DNA of 64,000 nt, taken from the NCBI GenBank assembly GCA_021773835.1, contig JAJFJQ010000052.1, positions 62,001 to 126,000 of the forward strand. The letters run 5' to 3'. Below, piece after piece: positions 59,462 to 64,000 of the stretch. The position numbers and the translations under genes are program-made. Every line of letters begins with the position of its first letter. Position 1 is the stretch's first letter. The notes under the pieces were generated by a model. It did not search any database and was not told where the DNA came from. It saw nothing but the letters and a program-made list of their open reading frames with translations. This DNA comes from Gammaproteobacteria bacterium (lineage in GTDB: Bacteria; Pseudomonadota; Gammaproteobacteria; Ga0077536).

Positions 59462-60553
59462 ATGGCGGACGAAGAAAAAGTGCTCAACGCGCTGCGTGCT
59501 GATATCGATGCCGTCGATAACGAATTACTGCGCCTGATAAATGAGCGTGCCCGACTCGCGCAGGAAGTCGGCCAAGTAAAGCAAAAAAGCGGCGAAGACG
59601 CCGTGTTCTATCGACCCGAGCGCGAGGCAGCAATATTGCGCCGTGTGCTTGAGCAAAATCCTGGTCCACTGTCGGCGCCAGAGGCGACACGTTTAATACG
59701 AGAAATTATGTCGGCGTGTCTGGCCCTCGAACGCCAGCTCCGCGTCGCCTATCTAGGCCCGAAGGGGACGTACACTCATCTGGCGGCGCTCAAGCATTTC
59801 GGTGGATCGATCAACGGTGCGCCGGTTTCCAGTATCGAAGAAGTGATGCGCGAGGTGGAGGCTGGAAGTGCCGATTTTGGGGTCGTTCCGGTCGAAAACT
59901 CATTGGAAGGCGGGGTTAATCAGACGCTCGATGCGATGCGCGATTCGCCACTTAGGATCTGCGGCGAGGTTGTCCTTAGTATTCACCACCAGCTGTTGTC
60001 CAGCGCGACCGACATTAGCGACATCAAACGGGTTTATGCACATCCTCAGGCGCTTGGTCAGTGTCGCCGATGGCTTGCGCAAAACCTGCCGGATGCAGAA
60101 TGTATACCGGTGAGTAGTAACGGCGAGGCCGCGCGGCAGGTTCGCGCCGAAGCTGATGCGGCGGCGATTGCTGGCGTTGTTGCGGCCGAAATTTATGCGC
60201 TTGGGACTTTGCATAAGAACATCGAGGACCACCCGGGCAATACGACTCGATTTGTGGTCCTCGGTGATAGCTCACCGCCACCGAGTGGTAAAGACGTGAC
60301 GTCGATAATGTTCACTACACCGAATCGGCCCGGCGCTCTACATGATGTCCTAGGTGTGTTGTCGGACGCGAAGATCAGCATGACTCGTATTGAGTCACGT
60401 CCGCTGCGACAAGAGTCGTGGGACTACGTGTTTTTCGTGGACATTGATGGCCACGCGGACATTGAAACGGTGCGTAATGCGTTGGTGGCGCTTGAAGATA
60501 AGACGTCGCAGTTAAAGATTTTGGGTTCGTATCCGCGGGCGGTCTTCTCGTAG
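59462..60553 (+). CDS. pheA: Bifunctional chorismate mutase / prephenate dehydratase
   Basis: 363 residues. AroQ-type mutase (1-90, DIDAVDNELLRLINERARL), prephenate dehydratase (about 95-270, VAYLGPKGTYTHLAAL and NTTRFVVLG) and a C-terminal ACT domain (about 280-360, with ESRPLRQESWDYVFFVD, the phenylalanine-sensing segment). Converts chorismate to phenylpyruvate. Feedback by phenylalanine is expected from the ACT domain. tyrA follows 96 bases later with no hisC between. Confidence 0.97.
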   Translation: MADEEKVLNALRADIDAVDNELLRLINERARLAQEVGQVKQKSGEDAVFYRPEREAAILRRVLEQNPGPLSAPEATRLIREIMSACLALERQLRVAYLGPKGTYTHLAALKHFGGSINGAPVSSIEEVMREVEAGSADFGVVPVENSLEGGVNQTLDAMRDSPLRICGEVVLSIHHQLLSSATDISDIKRVYAHPQALGQCRRWLAQNLPDAECIPVSSNGEAARQVRAEADAAAIAGVVAAEIYALGTLHKNIEDHPGNTTRFVVLGDSSPPPSGKDVTSIMFTTPNRPGALHDVLGVLSDAKISMTRIESRPLRQESWDYVFFVDIDGHADIETVRNALVALEDKTSQLKILGSYPRAVFS

Positions 60554-60649
60554 AATAGTAGGTCGATCAGAAGTTTCATCGATATTCGTCTGTTCATACG
60601 TCAAACCTTTGTCGGCGCGCGCAACCCCATTTTTTCAAAGGACTTCTAG

Positions 60650-61516
60650 ATGATCCATCGGCTATGCATATTCGGTGTCGGACTCATTGGCGGATCGCTG
60701 GCCCAAGCGTTGCGCGCCGCTGGGACTGTTCAAAGCGTTGTCGGTTGTAGTCGCTCGGAGGCGAATCTGGTGCGCGCCGAAGAGCTGAACGTGATCGATG
60801 AATACACGCTAGATCCAGTCGCAGCGATTGCCGAAGCCGATATGGTGGTTGTCGCGACGACATTAGGAGCGACCCGCAGTATTTTCGAAAAGATAAGCCA
60901 GCATCTCGCACCAACGACCGTGATAACCGACGTTGGTAGCGCCAAGGCGCGGGTCGTTGATGCCGCGCGGGCGTGTTTAGGAAAAAACATTAATCAATTT
61001 GTACCGGGTCATCCCATTGCTGGCACAGAGAAAAGCGGGGTTGATGCCGCTTTCGCGACTCTATTTCGCGACCATCGGGTGATCTTGACACCGCTTGTGG
61101 AAACAAATCGCGACGCACTGGCGGCGGTTTCGAAAATGTGGCGGGAGACCGGCGCGAATGTCGTCGAAATGGATGTGCAGCATCACGACGATGTTCTTGC
61201 GGCGACAAGCCACTTGCCGCACATGCTCGCGTACGCCTTAGTAGAATGTCTCGCCGGGATGGATGAGTCGAATGAAATATTTGCCTATGCGGCGGGCGGT
61301 TTCCGTGATTTTACTCGGATCGCATCCAGCAACCCTGCGATGTGGTGTGATATCGCGATGGATAACCGTGACGCTTTGTTAGCCGTGCTCACCAGTTTTA
61401 CCGCAACCTACGATAAATTGGTTAGTGCCTTAGAATCCAACGATAAAGAGCAATTGGTGCGGATTTTTACCCGCGCGAAAGACGCGCGGGAACGCGCTGT
61501 GCTCAAGACCCCTTAA
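60650..61516 (+). CDS. tyrA: Prephenate (arogenate) dehydrogenase
   Basis: 288 residues. N-terminal NAD(P)-binding FGVGLIGGSLAQAL, VTDVGSAKARVVDAA and catalytic-site HPIAGTEKSG, then the helical domain with HHDDVLAATSHLPHMLAYAL. It lacks mutase and ACT domains, so it is the stand-alone form. Oxidises prephenate (or arogenate) towards tyrosine. Its TAA overlaps the aroA ATG as TAATG. Confidence 0.95.
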   Translation: MIHRLCIFGVGLIGGSLAQALRAAGTVQSVVGCSRSEANLVRAEELNVIDEYTLDPVAAIAEADMVVVATTLGATRSIFEKISQHLAPTTVITDVGSAKARVVDAARACLGKNINQFVPGHPIAGTEKSGVDAAFATLFRDHRVILTPLVETNRDALAAVSKMWRETGANVVEMDVQHHDDVLAATSHLPHMLAYALVECLAGMDESNEIFAYAAGGFRDFTRIASSNPAMWCDIAMDNRDALLAVLTSFTATYDKLVSALESNDKEQLVRIFTRAKDARERAVLKTP

Positions 61517-62832
61517 TGATTATTGGCGATCGGCTTTGCGTTGAACCTGGCGGGACCCTGTATGGCGACTTGCAAGTGCCTGGGGATAAATCGATCTCGC
61601 ACCGTGCCGTGATGCTGGGTTCGATTGCGACCGGGACGACGGAGATAACAGGTTGTCTGATGGGTGAGGACGTTCGCTCCACGATCGCCGCGTTCAGCGC
61701 CATGGGGGTGTCTATCAACGCGCGCGAAAATGGACAACTGTCAATTGAGGGACGCGGCTATAGCGGTTTGAACCCGCCGGCCAGTCAACTCGACCTGGGA
61801 AATTCCGGTACGTCGATGCGTTTGATGGCCGGACTGCTGGCCGGATCTGGCATGTCTGTCACGATGACAGGCGATCAATCCTTGTGCGCACGGCCAATGC
61901 GTCGCGTCACCGCTCCGCTGGGGCAAATGGGGGCAATTGTCGACACTCAGCCGGATGGGACGCCGCCGTTGATCATCACACGAGCAACGGATCTGCATGC
62001 GATCAGCTACGAGCTGCCGGTGGCAAGCGCTCAGGTAAAATCGGCCATATTGCTTGCTGGACTGCGCGCTTGTGGCCGAACCCGCATCGTCGAACCGGCG
62101 CCGACCCGTGACCATACCGAGCGCATGCTGCGCGCCTTTGGTGCGGCACTTGAGGTTGTCGCGAACGAAATTTGTATCGAGGGTCCGCAGGAATTAACAG
62201 CGACGTCGATAGCGGTCCCCGGCGATATCTCGTCTGCCGCTTTTTTTCTGGTTGGTGCAGCCATGGTCGAAGGCGCTGCAGTGACCATTAAGAACGTTGG
62301 GGTGAATCCGACCCGCATCGGGGTACTCGAAATATTGCGCCTGATGGGCGCGGACATCGAATTGTCGAACGAGCGCTCAACCGGCTCGGAACCGCTTGCG
62401 GATTTAACCGTGCGTGGTACACGGTTGACCGGAATTGATATCCCGGCTGCGCTAGTGCCTAGCGCAATCGATGAGTTCCCAGCGCTTTTCATCGCGGCTG
62501 CATGCGCCAAGGGACGCACCCGATTGGCGGAGGCCGGCGAATTACGCCATAAAGAGAGCGACAGAATCGACATGATGGCCCATGGATTGGAAATTCTAGG
62601 GGTTAAGCTGACCACCAGCGCCGATGGGATCGAAATTACCGGTAGCGAACGTGGATTTCGTGCCGGCCGGGTTGCTAGCGGCGGCGATCACCGGGTCGCA
62701 ATGGCCTTCGCAGTAGCCGGATTAAAGGCGGCAGGTCCTATCGAAATCACAGATTGTTCGGCAATCGCCACCTCATATCCGGGATTCGTCGATAGCGCCC
62801 GGCAACTCGGGTTAAAGCTTGCCGCAATTTGA
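61516..62832 (+). CDS. aroA: 5-enolpyruvylshikimate-3-phosphate synthase
   Basis: 438 residues. PGDKSISHRAVMLGS, GNSGTSMRLMAGLLAG, SAQVKSAILLAGL, DISSAAFFLVGAA and LRHKESDR are diagnostic. RPMRRV, ASAQVKS and TRDHTERML look closer to the class II (Bacillus/Agrobacterium CP4-like) branch than to the E. coli class I enzyme. It condenses shikimate-3-phosphate and PEP. Coupled to tyrA by TAATG and to cmk by TGATG; in pseudomonads tyrA and aroA are fused. Confidence 0.97.
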   Translation: MIIGDRLCVEPGGTLYGDLQVPGDKSISHRAVMLGSIATGTTEITGCLMGEDVRSTIAAFSAMGVSINARENGQLSIEGRGYSGLNPPASQLDLGNSGTSMRLMAGLLAGSGMSVTMTGDQSLCARPMRRVTAPLGQMGAIVDTQPDGTPPLIITRATDLHAISYELPVASAQVKSAILLAGLRACGRTRIVEPAPTRDHTERMLRAFGAALEVVANEICIEGPQELTATSIAVPGDISSAAFFLVGAAMVEGAAVTIKNVGVNPTRIGVLEILRLMGADIELSNERSTGSEPLADLTVRGTRLTGIDIPAALVPSAIDEFPALFIAAACAKGRTRLAEAGELRHKESDRIDMMAHGLEILGVKLTTSADGIEITGSERGFRAGRVASGGDHRVAMAFAVAGLKAAGPIEITDCSAIATSYPGFVDSARQLGLKLAAI

Positions 62833-63506
62833 TGCGCCCACCAACGATTACCATTGATGGGCCAAGCGGTACAGGCAAGGGCACCCTCGCGATCCGACTG
62901 GTGCGTGCCACGGGTTGGCATCTACTGGACAGCGGCGCACTTTATCGTGTTGTCGCCTATGCAGCGCAACAACAGGGCGTAAGCCTTGATTCGGCCGCCG
63001 ATCTGGCGCGAATCGCAACGGGTCTGGCGCTTGAATTCCAGGTCGCAGAAGAGGCCGTGGAGGTGTGGCTGAATGGGATGGAGATCAGCACCGACATTCG
63101 CTCTGAGACTGCTGGCAGCGCTGCCTCGCAGGTTGCGGCAATTGCCGCCGTTCGTGACGCCTTGCTGGCCCGCCAGCGCGAATTTTTGCGAGCGCCTGGC
63201 TTAGTCGCCGATGGACGCGATATGGGAACCGTCGTTTTTCCCACCGCAGAGCTTAAAATTTTTCTGACTGCAAGTCCGTTCATCCGCGCGGAAAGACGCT
63301 ATAAGCAGTTGAAGCAAAAAGGAATTGATGTTAATCTCGCGCGGCTTTCGGAGGACATAGCCGCGCGCGATCGGCGTGATGAGGAGCGCGAAGTGTCCCC
63401 GTTGCAACCAGCGTCTGATGCAATAATCCTCGATACCAGTGCACTTGATATCGATGCCGTTGAGGAATCTGTAATAGCACTGGCACAAGAGCGTGGCCTA
63501 CGCTGA
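62832..63506 (+). CDS. cmk: Cytidylate kinase
   Basis: 224 residues from the ATG overlapping the aroA stop. P-loop DGPSGTGKGTLA, LDSGALYR and VADGRDMGTVVFPTAELKIF, with the C-terminal LID and RDRRDEERE segment. It phosphorylates CMP and dCMP. Followed 117 bases later by rpsA. Confidence 0.97.
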   Translation: MRPPTITIDGPSGTGKGTLAIRLVRATGWHLLDSGALYRVVAYAAQQQGVSLDSAADLARIATGLALEFQVAEEAVEVWLNGMEISTDIRSETAGSAASQVAAIAAVRDALLARQREFLRAPGLVADGRDMGTVVFPTAELKIFLTASPFIRAERRYKQLKQKGIDVNLARLSEDIAARDRRDEEREVSPLQPASDAIILDTSALDIDAVEESVIALAQERGLR

Positions 63507-63623
63507 GGGGGTTACCCTGGAATGGCCACTCATTTATTAACTGATTGCAACTATAGTGGCCGGCCCGTTCCGTAGTCCTAAACGACCGCAGTAAATGAAG
63601 CCACTCGGATAACCCATAAGCAC

Positions 63624-64000
63624 ATGTCGGAGAGTTTCGCAGAATTATTTGAGCAGAGCCAGGTTGAAGCAAAGATGCGGCCTGGCACGATTGTTACTGG
63701 CCTCGTGGTTGAGATACGGCCAGATTTTGTCGTCGTAAACGCCGGTTTGAAGTCGGAAGGGGTGATCCCGGCCGAACAGTTCCGTGCAGCCGATGGTGGG
63801 CTCGAAGTCGCCGTTGGCGATGAGGTCGATGTGGCGCTCGACGCGGTCGAGGATGGTTATGGGGAAACCCGCCTGTCACGAGAAAAAGCAAAACGCGCAC
63901 GGGCCTGGGACGAGCTGGAAAAGGCTTGCGAGGACAGTGTCAACATTACAGGGATCATTAGCGATAAGGTAAAAGGTGGCTTTACCGTCGACATCAGCTC
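63624..64000 (+). CDS. rpsA: 30S ribosomal protein S1, N-terminal part (cut by window edge)
   Basis: 125 codons from the ATG at 63624 to the edge. [39 protein letters not shown] and [14 protein letters not shown] mark the first S1 RNA-binding domain and linker. S1 brings mRNA to the ribosome. A TATAGT at 63552-63557 may be its -10 element. The remaining domains lie outside the window. Confidence 0.97.
   Translation, partial: MSESFAELFEQSQVEAKMRPGTIVTGLVVEIRPDFVVVNAGLKSEGVIPAEQFRAADGGLEVAVGDEVDVALDAVEDGYGETRLSREKAKRARAWDELEKACEDSVNITGIISDKVKGGFTVDIS

Noticed and set aside
61516-62832. Frameshift splitting a pseudomonad-style tyrA-aroA fusion
   Set aside because: Both proteins have complete ends and a normal TAATG coupling; separate genes are common in other gammaproteobacteria.

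Overview
The window is 64 kb of densely packed chromosomal DNA, by eye a little above 50% G+C, from a free-living-type gammaproteobacterium that I cannot place more precisely. The basis is gene content and order: pyrG-kdsA-eno-ftsB-ispD-ispF and (mtaD)/mtnA-gyrA-pheA-tyrA-aroA-cmk-rpsA are arrangements typical of Gammaproteobacteria. SSB, ZapE, RNase T, PurL (fused large form) and the CLC channel are also gammaproteobacterial in style. I see no tRNA or rRNA genes, CRISPR array, insertion sequence, integrase or prophage. The window is core chromosome with islands of less familiar genes.

Layout: 1-7061 holds the 5' part of rmuC, a SirB1-family gene, a radical SAM gene, a decaying tandem repeat array, an ion-channel/metallopeptidase operon, zapE and a self-contained unit (palindrome, promoter, 64-codon gene, terminator). 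7152-14187 holds an exported M20 amidohydrolase, a small barrel protein, and a four-gene minus-strand operon. That operon encodes a 50-residue DUF5989-type membrane peptide, a 980-residue exported protein with dikinase-like domains in the order seen in alpha-glucan water dikinases, a small exported protein and an exported serine hydrolase. 14188-29750 holds a receiver-Ser/Thr kinase fusion, lon with a heat-shock-like promoter, a lipoprotein, an LplT-like transporter, pyruvate kinase and a second exported serine hydrolase. It continues with a two-gene ATP/ADP-translocase-like (NTT) cassette whose second member carries a HEAT-repeat tail, a membrane-anchored catalase-like protein with an alpha/beta hydrolase, ssb and an MFS transporter. 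29820-38739 holds uvrA, a membrane protein, a PfkB kinase, an exported thermonuclease, fhs and a CLC transporter. 38970-53335 holds the pyrG-to-ispF run, smr, an isochorismatase-fold hydrolase, purL, and an aldo/keto reductase-purB operon trailed by two uncharacterised genes. 53489-64000 holds rnt, the divergent methylthioadenosine-salvage genes mtaD and mtnA, gyrA, the aromatic amino acid genes, cmk and the start of rpsA.

Functionally the core genes cover nucleotide synthesis (pyrG, purL, purB, cmk), lower glycolysis (eno, pyk), lipid A precursor and isoprenoid synthesis (kdsA, ispD, ispF), division (ftsB, zapE), repair (uvrA, ssb, rmuC), one-carbon metabolism (fhs) and phenylalanine/tyrosine synthesis. 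Genes are tightly packed, with many stop/start overlaps and two convergent gene pairs whose stop codons overlap in a shared CTAG. The best candidates for undescribed biology are the exported dikinase-like operon (8887-13814), the NTT/NTT-HEAT pair (22451-25948), the receiver-kinase fusion (14188-15471) and the small palindrome-controlled gene (6640-7061). Function assignments rest on motif recognition by eye; no database search was run.
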